Source of the DNA: Circinella umbellata
Lineage: Eukaryota; Mucoromycota; Mucoromycetes; Mucorales; Lichtheimiaceae
Direction of reading: 5' to 3'
Length of the DNA stretch: 64,000 bases
Assembly: GCA_025093555.1 (NCBI GenBank)
Contig: JAIWNF010000045.1
Coordinates: 62,001-126,000, forward strand
This document shows positions 24,053-35,031 of this stretch, piece after piece. Each line of letters starts with the position of its first letter. Within the stretch, counting starts at the first letter, position 1. Below the pieces are notes generated by a model, which worked only from the letters and a program-made list of their open reading frames with translations, did not search any database and had not been told where the DNA came from. Made by a program: the position numbers and the translations under genes.

Positions 24053-25846
24053 TTGGCAAGAAAAAGTAAACGAGAAAGAATTATATGGCGTATTGATTTC
24101 CAAGATAAAAATAAGAATACATTTCTCCCCCTTTTTATATTTAACATAAGCCGCAGGTAGCTAATTTTTTCCCGGTTCTGTGTTACTCGAATTCGGAGCA
24201 AGCGTAGTTTTACTGATGCAAAGAAACGAAGGCTCAACGGATCGATTTCGTTTGAACTGCTGTAATCATCTGGGTTACATCTTTAAAGTAAACAAAAGTA
24301 CTACCCTTACTTTGGAAATGTTGATTTCCCTCCCCTCAAAAAAAAATATTGTTACAGCCTGATAATTTTGTTTACAAAGAGTTTTATATTTATTTGGAAC
24401 GGACAACCTGCAGCGAACATGTTGGTGATAGCGTAGAGTTGATATTAAAGTACCAAGTACATATCCGTTATGATTATTCTTAAAAAAGGAGCATCCGCTA
24501 TATACCTCGACATACATTTTTATAGTAGCTTGTTTCTACGAGACGATCTATTTTCTTTAGGAACACGAACACATTAAAAGCCAATTACAGTAATAGAAGA
24601 GTGCTCCTGCTTAGATTTCATGGCTTGTTTGCATACATTTACTCGATTGCTGTGTGCTATTGTTTTAATCGGGGTTTTCTTTGAGTAATCAAAAAATATG
24701 AGCTATGGTCACACCGGAAATTCATACAACAAATCTATCATCTCTTTTTTTTAATGATCTGATTATTCCTATGTCTCTCGCAGCTACGTAATATTATATA
24801 ATATTAGTTGTATACAATGTTAAACCATCTATTATACACAGATAAAATTTATTAAAAGAAACCTCCGCCTATCTTCTTTTTTTTTCTTTTTTTTCCCAGC
24901 TTATCGAGAGGAAATTCCATACCAAATTTAGCTAACAAACAAATATGATGAGTAGTACAAATACAACGAAGAAAAAATAGACAAGCATCTATTTATGAAA
25001 TGATCTGAACTATAATTGATGGCGTAAGTCATTAAATAGGATTAAAATAAAAAAAATTAGAGATAAGAATCCTTAACGTGACAAGTGTGTCCAGAAAATA
25101 AAGAAAGCAGAAAATACATTTCATATAGACAACAGAATCATGGATTGTTTACTGAGATATTTTTAATTATCATTGCTTATTATTGATGAAAATAGTCTAG
25201 CTGCGCTTTTGATGAGATGAGCACTTTACAAGGCAGCTTCTTTACAATCGGTTCTTTTTACTTTTATAGCCACATGTAAAAAAAAAAGTAAGGGTGTATA
25301 TGAAATGAAAAGCAGCTAATACAATGATTATACAGATAACAAACAAACATTTTCTTTTAAGAGTATGGTCACTACCATTACTTAATATACACTACTGTAT
25401 TATATTTTGATAAGGCGGGGACATGATTTAATCTAGTCCCGACACACGTTACACGAACATTGTATAGCTGCTATCTTTTATTTTCCATTTAGGAATAACA
25501 AACAAATGCGCGTTTTTAATCATTTCACGACGGAAAAGTAAAAGATAGCTGATAAAATAAATATTAGGATAATATTCTATCAAAATACCGTACATATATG
25601 ATTTATTACGGAAAACACCGACGTAGAATAGTCACTAAAAAGCTACGTACTCCTTGTTTTATTTATCTACATCTAAAACAATTATATCTTTGTTAGCGCA
25701 ATGTATTACGTAGAAGAAAAAGAAATATCTATTGACTAAGAAGTGTAGATTTCTACTTACAATCAACAGAACAATAAAAAGAAAGAAAGTATGTAGTTGT
25801 GTGCCAAGTATAAAACATTATCTTGGGATTTATACGTATTTACGTT
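24053..25846. other. Spacer between the intact and the decayed MOT1 copies
   Basis: The first few hundred bases are probably the promoter of the intact transporter. The rest is AT-rich with short repeats and ACGTA motifs. No frame resembles a known protein, and no tRNA or transposon ends were seen. Confidence 0.4.
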
Positions 25847-27763
25847 TTAGTGTAGTGATGAAGAGGAACTTGATTTTGAATTACTAATAGCTCCAATGAT
25901 GGTTTTCTCTCCTGCTTTTGACAAATCACTGTTCTTGCAACCCAATAATGGTTGCCGTTCAAAACTCTCTAAATCCCCATAATGAGTCTTGGCGACAGCT
26001 GATTCACACTTATACATAAAAGCATCCTGATGCTTCCATTTTGATGGTATGTCTTTAATACCTTGAATAAAAGATACATACCATTTACGTGCGCCAAGCC
26101 GCTGGACAGAAAGAAGAAAAGTAAATACGGACCCAGCAACAATCCCAGTACCGACATTTGAATAAGCAATAATAACACCCATGATCGTCAACATGATGGT
26201 CCAATTTTCCTTTTGTTTCTTTTCATCATGAATACCATTTTTTAATGCATGTGCAGTAAATGAAAAGCATTACACCCAAGATCCATTTGGGAAACACTTC
26301 AAGTAGACCTAATAGCGAACTTCCAAATAATGTACCAAGGAGTAATTTGCTAAGACCGAGAATAATTACAAATACTTCTGATCGTGCTCCAAAGCGGTAC
26401 TGACCTGCTAGTCCACCGGATCCATGGCTATATATAATATACAACACACCTCATTGTTAATTTATTACTCGTTTTTTCTTACTTGTTGGAATATAAATTT
26501 ACATTTTTCCATACACTGTATACGTACCAAAATGGCATGGAACCAAACCAACAGCCAATCAGATTCATAACACCGATACTCATTGAAATTGTTGCTGTAT
26601 CAGCATGATGGTCCGAAAATAAATCATCAACTAGAGCACTCAGAGCAATTAGCGAATTAAGTACAGTGAGCGGGAATTTGCCCCAAGCTGGCATTAACAA
26701 ACCCATTCTGAAATTCTTTTAGAGTGGGTTGGATGACTGTATCCGGATAATAGGCACCAATAACTGGCCGAGGTGAATTAAGCGTATCGTGTTCGATACC
26801 AAACATGCGAATCAATGCAAAAGTCAAACCAATAGCGAATAATATCAATGCACTTAGTATACGTGTACTATAGCAAATCACGACAAAAATAAATGACAAC
26901 AGTACTTAGTTATAATTATCTGACCAGCTATCCGCCGAAATCGTCCATGTTAAACTTGACACCAAGTTATGAGCTCTTTTTATCAAAGAGTCTGCTGCAC
27001 CTAATTGAATTTCTATATAGCACAGTTGTTTTTTAAACAAGAGTAAATATAAGCTTATACTAGATGTACAAATATATGGAAGCGCATAATATATATTAAT
27101 ACCTCGTACTAAATGGCAACAGGTGTATATGTATTAACAAGATGGATGGTGTGGGGCACCCAAGAAAAAAATGATACCAGCAACACCTACATGTCGTGCA
27201 TAATGCTCTTTGTGTAAGAATATTCTTTTCTTTCTTGCATATATGTACAGTACACGAGTAAAAATTATATACACATATACCTAAACCAGCCGACATATTT
27301 TTTTCAATAGGCATACGGCTTGATAACACGGTAGCGGCAATGTCTGTTAGAAGTAATATAATTAATTGTTGTGATTAACGAGATGAATATTTTGCGGCAA
27401 TGAAAAAGGGAAAAAAGAAAGCTACTTTTCGTAGGCTGAACACACATGGGTACCTGAAATCGCACACGCGATAGAATGTTCCATATTTCTCCAAACCAAA
27501 GAGTACTGGTTAAACTTATTTGACCAGTCAGTGTTAGAGAGAACATAATTGGTAAAACGGCTCCTAAATCTCCTAAACTACCGGATAACTGGATACATAT
27601 ACCGTAATGATATCCCCCCCAAAAAAAATGTAACAGTTGTAAATATACATATATACAGAAAAAGTTAGCAAAGATGTTTTATCATCAAACATACTTCATG
27701 TAATGTAAGCTTATTAGGAATCCTTTGATAAGCTCGTTTTGAACAAGAGATGAGCGTGTTCAT
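25847..27763 (-). pseudogene. Degenerate tandem duplicate of the MOT1 transporter
   Basis: The exon layout of the neighbour is kept, from a possible ATG at 27763 to the tail at 25847, and blocks such as SALVDDLFSDHHADTATIS, LIGCWFGSMPFWY and GGLAGQYRFGARSE align. Several lesions are visible. There is an in-frame TAA at about 26908-26910, where the neighbour has WSDNNTW. An extra base after GQIP (about 26675) shifts the frame. A deletion of about 14-16 nt near 26256 removes the equivalent of SGVELAS and shifts the frame. A further shift near 27115-27120 disrupts the PVGAIRG region. Together these argue for a pseudogene, although splice sites are largely preserved, so the decay seems fairly recent. 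It could still produce a non-coding or truncated transcript. Confidence 0.85.
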
Positions 27764-28854
27764 AATTGTTGTTATTGGTATACAAGAAAAAAAACAGAGT
27801 ATTGTCCCTTTGCTGATTCTAAACGCCGTCCTTTTATAATCATAGCAGCCTTTTTTATCTCCCCGACCGATGTGCTACCATTATTTTCAGGGACCATGCA
27901 AGATGGCAAGTGCAGGAAAAAAACATCCCAATAAGGAAAATATTACATTTCCAATTTCTCTCTCTCGTGACCATGTGCTTGATCTAATTTGTAGTACGGT
28001 GGGAGTCAGATTATCAAACTTAAATATTTTTATTTTATTCTTACGGCTAGGAGAATGTAACTTCATGATGATAAGTTGTGACAAGTATCATCATCGTATT
28101 GTATAGGAAGACAATTTTTTATCTCAAAATAAATAATATCCATTAATTCCATTAATAAAAAAATTGATGGAATACAGAAGTAGTGGCTAGTTTTGTGTAT
28201 TTTTCTGATCCATATATTATCCTCAGGTTAATAAAGAAAAAACATTTTCATTGTAATCTAATTCAAAGTAGGCGTAATATGGCTTACACTGAAATATTAA
28301 AGGAGTTTTTCCATTTAAAAGATTTTCTGCTTGTTGTACGTAGGTTTTGGAGGCCATTAACTGTAGGTTTGAATATCCACTGATAACCGTATGTACGATA
28401 TGATTGTAATATGTTATAAATTTCATTTCGTTACGTCTTTAAAGATTGTTAACCAACTCCAATAATGTTTATTTTTTACAATTGTCTACTTTTACGCTTT
28501 TGTTATATTCAGCATACAAATACACTCTGTGGCTCTAGAATTAAAGAGATAAAAAACAGGTGAAAAAGAATTTTATTACATAGTCCACACTTCCTGTATC
28601 AGATTGTAACGACATTTACTTCTATTATATAAAACAAAAGAATACTATGTATTTTACAAGAAAAAAAACATTCAAGCTCTTTATTTAATGTTATGTGTGT
28701 TATACTATTGTTGGTGTATGAGAAAATAAATGTTGAGAAGCAAACTGATTATATACATTGATAAGTACAAATTGAAAATAGGATATGATGTGTATACGTT
28801 TTTTCCATTCTCATTTCATGAATCGATAAAAATGGTAGACTTTTGTCGTTTTTA
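27764..28854. other. Spacer, no confident gene
   Basis: Short open frames occur on both strands around 27870-28106 and 28223-28426. The minus-strand one at 28426-28223 has fairly balanced residue use (MASKTYVQQAENLLNGK) but matches nothing I recognise and lacks a convincing gene context. The rest is AT-rich. Confidence 0.35.
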
Positions 28855-30144
28855 TTATTGTTGTTCTTGCATAAATCGTTTCCATGCAATTTCCAATTCT
28901 TCACGTTGTTCTTGTAATTGAGCAATTGCTGATTCCCATGCTTCCATCTCTTCTTCTTTTGCATTACCACCCATTTCCAATAACCGAAGTTGTGGTACAC
29001 CATCCTGTAAAAGTACAGTAACAATAACTCCCAAGTCCTCAATGGTGATACCGTTACACCCAATATCTAACGATTCTACTGTACTTGTTTTTAATTCTGG
29101 TAAAATATCCGGTAATCCATTTATCTTGTTATTGAATAAACCCAAATGATGAACCCAAGATGTATCTAACAATGCACCAAAGCCTTCATAACCAATTTTA
29201 TTGCTACCCAAATCCAAATGAATGTGACGGTCGGTGACACTTTTTTCTTGTGCCAACCATTTTGCACCTTGATCATCCACCTTGTTGTTACGTAATCGCA
29301 ATTCCGTCAAACCAGATTGTAAAATGTCCAGTCCTTCCAAAGCATAAGATTCAATACCATTTCTATCCAACCAAACTCGGTTTAAGCTCTTATTTGTTTT
29401 GAGCGCCTGGACAAGTTTTATCATCAATGGATTACCATGTGTAGAATCACCCATATCTTCTTCATCATCACTGTTTAATGATGTCACACCGATTAATTTG
29501 AGTGATTTGATACTTGTATTATTTCCTAAAGCTTCTGCTAAAGCAACAGCACCGTCCATCAATGGGTTATTGGAAATATCCAAGTCTTCAATATGTTTGA
29601 GACGTGTAGAAAGTAAACGTGCGCCAGCAGCGTCAATCTTGTTGCCTGAAAGGTTCAGGGACCGAATATTTTCCAACATTTGATCCACTGGCTTTGATAA
29701 TTCATTTCTTGCCAAGTTGAGTGATCGTAAAGTTGTATTTTTGACTAAAGCTGGTGCAAGAAGTGCGAGAGCAGTATCATTAAGACCTTTATTCTCAAAA
29801 TCTAAATGTTGAAGGCCTTCATTGACAGCTAGACCTTCAGCGAAAATACGTAATAGATCTTCATGTCGACCAAGCTCCGCATTTCCAATATTGAGTGTTT
29901 TGAGTGTGTCGTTTAATGTCAATGCCTCGGAAAGGTGATCCATGGCTTCTTGTTCGATTGCATGACCAGAACAATAAAGAGTTTTGAGATGGGTGTTATG
30001 TGTTATAGCTGAGAAGATCGATTTCAGATCACTTTGTGAGAGTCGTCGCATGCTGAGAATGTGAAGTGACGTCAAGTTGGGATCATTTTCGGTGAGTTGC
30101 TTCACCCATTTTTGTACTGCATTATCGTTACCACCCCAAACCAT
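28855..30144 (-). CDS. Leucine-rich-repeat protein (ribonuclease-inhibitor/RanGAP-like repeats)
   Basis: Single exon of 429 residues. After a short N-terminal cap (MVWGGNDNAVQKWVKQL) come about ten to twelve repeats of roughly 27-30 residues with LxxLxLxxNxL cores, such as LKTLNIGNAEL, LRSLNLARNEL, IRSLNLSGNKI and IEDLDISNNPL. These are the long helix-strand repeats of the RNase-inhibitor class. The last 40 residues are a charged helix (EEEMEAWESAIAQLQEQREEL). No kinase, NB-ARC, F-box or transmembrane segment is present. Such proteins are generic binding scaffolds, and true RanGAP is unlikely because the acidic tail is missing. Function cannot be assigned. Confidence 0.85.
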   Translation of the reverse strand: MVWGGNDNAVQKWVKQLTENDPNLTSLHILSMRRLSQSDLKSIFSAITHNTHLKTLYCSGHAIEQEAMDHLSEALTLNDTLKTLNIGNAELGRHEDLLRIFAEGLAVNEGLQHLDFENKGLNDTALALLAPALVKNTTLRSLNLARNELSKPVDQMLENIRSLNLSGNKIDAAGARLLSTRLKHIEDLDISNNPLMDGAVALAEALGNNTSIKSLKLIGVTSLNSDDEEDMGDSTHGNPLMIKLVQALKTNKSLNRVWLDRNGIESYALEGLDILQSGLTELRLRNNKVDDQGAKWLAQEKSVTDRHIHLDLGSNKIGYEGFGALLDTSWVHHLGLFNNKINGLPDILPELKTSTVESLDIGCNGITIEDLGVIVTVLLQDGVPQLRLLEMGGNAKEEEMEAWESAIAQLQEQREELEIAWKRFMQEQQ

Positions 30145-32747
30145 AATTAATAAAATGTACTTGAAAAATATATATGAAGCTGGTTGATAATTAATCTATT
30201 TTTTTTGTAGGAGACTAAAGAGTCTGCTTAAATATAATTAATCTATAGTGGAGGCAGCCACAGAGAATTTTTGCGAATTGCATCAACTAGCTCCGAAACA
30301 AATTCAAGAAGATCATTAGTGGGTTAATGTGTCTCTCGAACTATGAATTTTTTTAAAGTGCAGGATGTCTATCACATTTATTTGTTGGATGCATACATAA
30401 GAAACCAAACCAAACCAAATCATTGCAAATTAAGTATTCTTATAGAAGTGCTCAGACTTGCAAAGGGTTTCAGGATGATGAAATTTAACTTTATATTTTA
30501 TTAATTTCTAAAGTAACATGATAATATTGTAACAAAAAAAAGATAGCTTTGATACAGTTGTAGATACTATTCATTAAATAATGCTCTTCACTCATAATAC
30601 GTATTATATAAAGATATTTACTAAGCAAAGATATAAATTATTCACAAATTCAACTGCAAGAAAGGCTCATTTATATATAAGCATAGTACGCAACAACTTT
30701 ACATGAGCAATTATAGCTATTCTCCGTGATCACAACCAAGTAATAGTAACATATTTTTCTTTGCTCCCTTTGGCTGAATATTGTATCTTTCGTACTATGA
30801 CTATTGTAGTAAATGATTGCAAATCGGCTTGATATTATAGCTTATTTAATTGTTAATGAGTTTATTTTACTTTGCCTGAATATATAACCGTATGTATATA
30901 TATATGTATGCTGGTTAACTATTGTCCTCCTGAAAAAAGAAACAAATTGTAAAAAGTCAGAATAAGTACAATGGTTCTCCTTTTAATAGATTATTTTTTT
31001 ATATTATGGACATTGGTATAGGTAGTTTATTTTATTAATACTACATTTCCTTAGCATAAAGTTATCCGAACTAAATAACAAATCATGAAAGAGAATAAAA
31101 AATTGTACATTTAACAAGTTATTTTACCCTCAGATAATCCCTGTTCATCATTTCCTGTTATTATATAATAACCTCTTTTCTGAATATTTCCAACCCAGAG
31201 AAACACAACAATCAACCATGATTATTATTCTTACACATTTGCCTCCTATTTCTTTTATTGTAAGCTACATATAAATCCTCTACATTAACTGCTTTTATCA
31301 TGAATAATCATAGAAAGCTACGAAATTGAATAGTAACACAACATAAGTACATGTAATATTACATCACCAGATCGTGCTTAAAAACAAATTTAGATTCATT
31401 ATAAAGTTCTATGGTACTATATAAGTTTTTCTCCCGTCAAGATTTACCTTAAATTTTTTATTGACAGTCCTAATCATATAATATTTGAATTAGACATTCA
31501 TCTTTTAAAACGTACATATACTGTAAGAAGATTTTTACGTACGTATTTAACAATAGTGTATGTAATCGTACAACAAAGAAAATGTGCTGTGTATTATTGA
31601 CACAGATGAGAGATAATTTTTTTATCATCATCACTTTACCATCCAAATAATGTTACTTCGTTTTCTTTGTCTTCCTTCCTTCTACAACTCCCCCCCAAAA
31701 AAAAATACCAAAAATGGGTAAAAATCGTATAAAATGCATGCAAATCAAATAAATCGGAGTAAGCTATCAACAGCATTAATCACCACTCATCCATAATTAC
31801 ATAATAAGTCAATACATAAACAATTATGTTTGTTGAAATAGAAGGAGTATTTTATGTTATTATAATTACCAGGCTGCAAACGTTCAAAACAGGTTTGGTT
31901 ATTTTTTACTCTCAGAAAAAATATGGTCTTAAAAAAAAGGTGGTCAGTGCATTAAAAAATTCAATTGTTTAGAACCCAGGTAAGTGGGTGTGGTATCACC
32001 TGAAAGATTTTTTATGTCTTGCCCTTTTTTCCCGCATTACTTATTTAAAAAACAAAGTCATACTGCATTCCTTGGCATTTATCATTATTCTTTATTAAGA
32101 AATAATAAATCATGAATCCTTTTTTTTTAGAAATACATTATTAAAATTAAGTAATTGTTTTTTTTGTTAAAATTGATATATTTAAGGGTTGTTTGATAAA
32201 TTTTTTTTATTTTATTTTTAAATGGTAAAATGAATGTTTTTCTTCCTTCAAGAAAAAATGAAACTAAGTTTTATACAATACATACAAAAATATATAAAGA
32301 GAAATGAATGAATATAAACAAGTAGAAAGTTATTATTATTATATCAAAATGAGTATATTATATACAAAAAGAAGACAAAAGAAGGAATGAAATGCCTTTT
32401 TTTTTTGCCTCAGAATAATAATAATAATAATAACTTTCTACAAAAATAAATAGAATGCTTGCGTATAGTTGTTGTTATAGGACATATGGTTTTGAAGAAA
32501 AAAAAAAGGAGTGTGTAGTGATTGAGTATAAGTGAATGTATATAAAGTAAGCTATGTACAATTTTTTTTTTAGAAAATGAAAGGTTTGGGGGGGAATGTT
32601 TGAAAGAGTGTAAAAATATCTCTTCCATTTTTCTTTGGGGGGGGGAAGCAAAAGGAGAAAGGGATATAATATGTAGTCAATGAAGAGAATAATATGTATT
32701 AAAAAAATGAAAAATATGGGGTAAATAAAAATGAAATGGGTGGTTTT
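30145..32747. other. Long AT-rich spacer
   Basis: This stretch separates two minus-strand genes. It shows homopolymer tracts, CT/GA patches and no coding frame. Poly-G runs (32590-32593, 32637-32644) and an AAT microsatellite (about 32415-32432) lie just beyond the stop of the PX-PB1 gene, probably in its 3' UTR. Confidence 0.4.
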
Positions 32748-34436
32748 TTAAGCAACGCAACGGATTGTTACTTTTTCATGACGAACCCAAATAGATCCCA
32801 TGGCATTTGATAAATCTTGTTCTTTTGCAATCAAGGTAGCTGTACCACTACTGCTATCAACAGACAATGAAGAAGCAGCGCTTGTATTTGAAGAAGCAGA
32901 AGATCGTGTATCATTAAATAATAATACAAAGTCTTTTGGTAATGAAATAGTTGGATCATTAAATTTCTGAGCAATACGAGAACGTAAATCTGTTAAAGTA
33001 ATAGATCGGGGTACTTGAATAACAATAATATTATCAACATCGTAAATAATTTTGATCTTGATCATACGTAAAGTAGGTGAAGTAGTTGGACTTGGTGCAA
33101 TACTGGTAGCACATGTACTTTGACTATCACGACTATAACAGCTTGAACTTGTTGATGTGCTACTAATAATGCTACTACTAGTTACTAAATTATGGTTATA
33201 GTTACTGTTGTTGCCAGGCAATGGTGGAGGAGTTGGCAAGCAGTATGCAGCAGAAGGTGCAGATGATTTCTTGCGTGGTCTTTTTGTAGCAATAGTGCTA
33301 GGCTGATTTCCCGTTGGTGTTGACATTGAAGGGCGAGGTAAAGTTGGCATTGTTGTTGAAGTAGGGGACATTATGGGTGAACCACGACGGCATTGAGTAT
33401 GATACTGCTGGTGATGCATTATAGAAGGAGGTGGAGGTTGTTGTTGTGTACGTCCGGTCCATGGCATAATTATACTTGCTGCCTGGCTACATAAGGAAGT
33501 AAGACTTGAAGTAGATGCTGTTGGCTCGGGTTGAGGTGATACTGGAATCGGTACATATTGGGAAGCATTAGATGGAACACGTGAACGATTTCGGAAACGT
33601 TTCCAAAGTGGTGAGGCTGTTGTTTGTTGTTGTTGATGTTCCACAAAGCTTAGCGAATCCAATGGATGAATAGCTGAATAAGACGGCAATAAAAGCGGCG
33701 AAGGTAATGGTGGTGTATCGATCATTAAATCCGGATGAGAAACCGATTTTCGAAGTGCATAATCTTCTTTTTCTTGTTTTTGATGTTTCTTTTTTAAATG
33801 CTGATTTTTTTGAATAGCTGTTGTCAAGGATGATTGAGATCTTTGAATACGTTGTGACGTATCTTGCTCCGTTTGTTGTTGTTGTATTTGATGTTCCGTA
33901 TCAGCTTTTTGTAAACCAAAAAATTCCAATACAACCAAAGATTGGGAGATAGATGGAGGTAAATGGAATAACGCTTGCATGAATTTATCGAGTTCTGAGC
34001 GTCGTTTTTTGCTATTTAACATTAACCGTTTACCATTATTGAGTTTTGGAATAGAGATACTATTATTATTGCTGTCACTATGTTGATAATGATTATTGGT
34101 GGTATCAATTAAAATAGGTTGGTTATTCAATAGCCGTGATCCGGCGCGACTTGCAAGACTTCGGGTGCTGGTTGGAAAAGCTTCCCGCAAGCGTTGAGCA
34201 AATTGGCTAAAATCTTCATATCGACGTGTAATAGTATAAGGCTGACGAGTAGTAGCTATTGATTGTTTACCAACAGGAGAACCATTGACAATACGAATGT
34301 CAGTTTGTTGAGGAATTACTTGAATAATAAACCATGGTTTTTGATCCAACTGTTTTTCACAAATAATGACAGCCTGTTGAATAGGTGGCGCAAGTTTAAT
34401 ACCGGACGAGATACATTTTTTGCTACCAATTGCCAT
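32748..34436 (-). CDS. PX- and PB1-domain scaffold protein (Bem1/Scd2-like C-terminal architecture without SH3)
   Basis: Single exon of 562 residues. Residues about 20-175 form a PX phosphoinositide-binding domain: RRYEDF at 71-76 is the lipid-contact motif region, and DKFMQALFHLPPSISQS leads into VVLEFFGLQ. The middle is long and low complexity (Ser, Pro, Gln, Thr). Residues about 460-545 resemble a PB1 domain (MIKIKIIYDVDNIIVIQVP then ITLTDLRSRIAQKF). PX followed by PB1 is the arrangement of the polarity scaffold Bem1/Scd2, but no SH3 domains precede it here. It may be a Bem1 paralogue or a PX-PB1 adaptor. PB1 domains pair with partners such as Cdc24; this is inference. The promoter side (34440-34560) is purine-rich. 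Confidence 0.8.
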   Translation of the reverse strand: MAIGSKKCISSGIKLAPPIQQAVIICEKQLDQKPWFIIQVIPQQTDIRIVNGSPVGKQSIATTRQPYTITRRYEDFSQFAQRLREAFPTSTRSLASRAGSRLLNNQPILIDTTNNHYQHSDSNNNSISIPKLNNGKRLMLNSKKRRSELDKFMQALFHLPPSISQSLVVLEFFGLQKADTEHQIQQQQTEQDTSQRIQRSQSSLTTAIQKNQHLKKKHQKQEKEDYALRKSVSHPDLMIDTPPLPSPLLLPSYSAIHPLDSLSFVEHQQQQTTASPLWKRFRNRSRVPSNASQYVPIPVSPQPEPTASTSSLTSLCSQAASIIMPWTGRTQQQPPPPSIMHHQQYHTQCRRGSPIMSPTSTTMPTLPRPSMSTPTGNQPSTIATKRPRKKSSAPSAAYCLPTPPPLPGNNSNYNHNLVTSSSIISSTSTSSSCYSRDSQSTCATSIAPSPTTSPTLRMIKIKIIYDVDNIIVIQVPRSITLTDLRSRIAQKFNDPTISLPKDFVLLFNDTRSSASSNTSAASSLSVDSSSGTATLIAKEQDLSNAMGSIWVRHEKVTIRCVA

Positions 34437-34991
34437 GGTAGTATATATATGTAAATACTAGATATAAAATTATAAAGTGAAAATAAAGTGAGAAAAAGAG
34501 GAAAGAAAGAAGAAAAGATTTTTTAGGTGGCAATGAATTCGAGGCGTTTATAAATAAAAATAAAGAAGGGATCATCTACTTGTTCGGGGGGTCATTCGGG
34601 TTAGGAAATTCTAACCAAAACAGTTGGTTTATAATTATCCACAAAGGAGAGGTTAGCAAATCGGAAGCGCTGAATTGATATGTGGGTATGATTTTTTTTT
34701 TGCTGTTGGGGGGCGAGGATAATTTGATAAAATGTAGGGGGGTCAAGAAGAGAAGAATAATAGATTAGGAGAAAAAGAGAAGAAAAAAGTAGGGGGAGGA
34801 GAGAGACCAGAAAAATCTCACTCAGAGTAGGAAAGCAAAATCGTCGTCGAGAAGCTGAGGATTAAAGTTGAATGTGTATTTATTATCCACAGAGTTCGTC
34901 CGATAAAATACACATCAGCTTTTTTTAACGTCCATTCCAACCAGTTTTTTATTATCTTTTCTCTTTTCTTTTATTATTATTTTTTACGAAT

Positions 34992-35031
<40 letters not shown>

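Noticed and set aside
28749..29063. Minus-strand 104-residue frame overlapping the LRR gene
   Set aside because: It is an out-of-frame shadow of the leucine-rich-repeat coding sequence.
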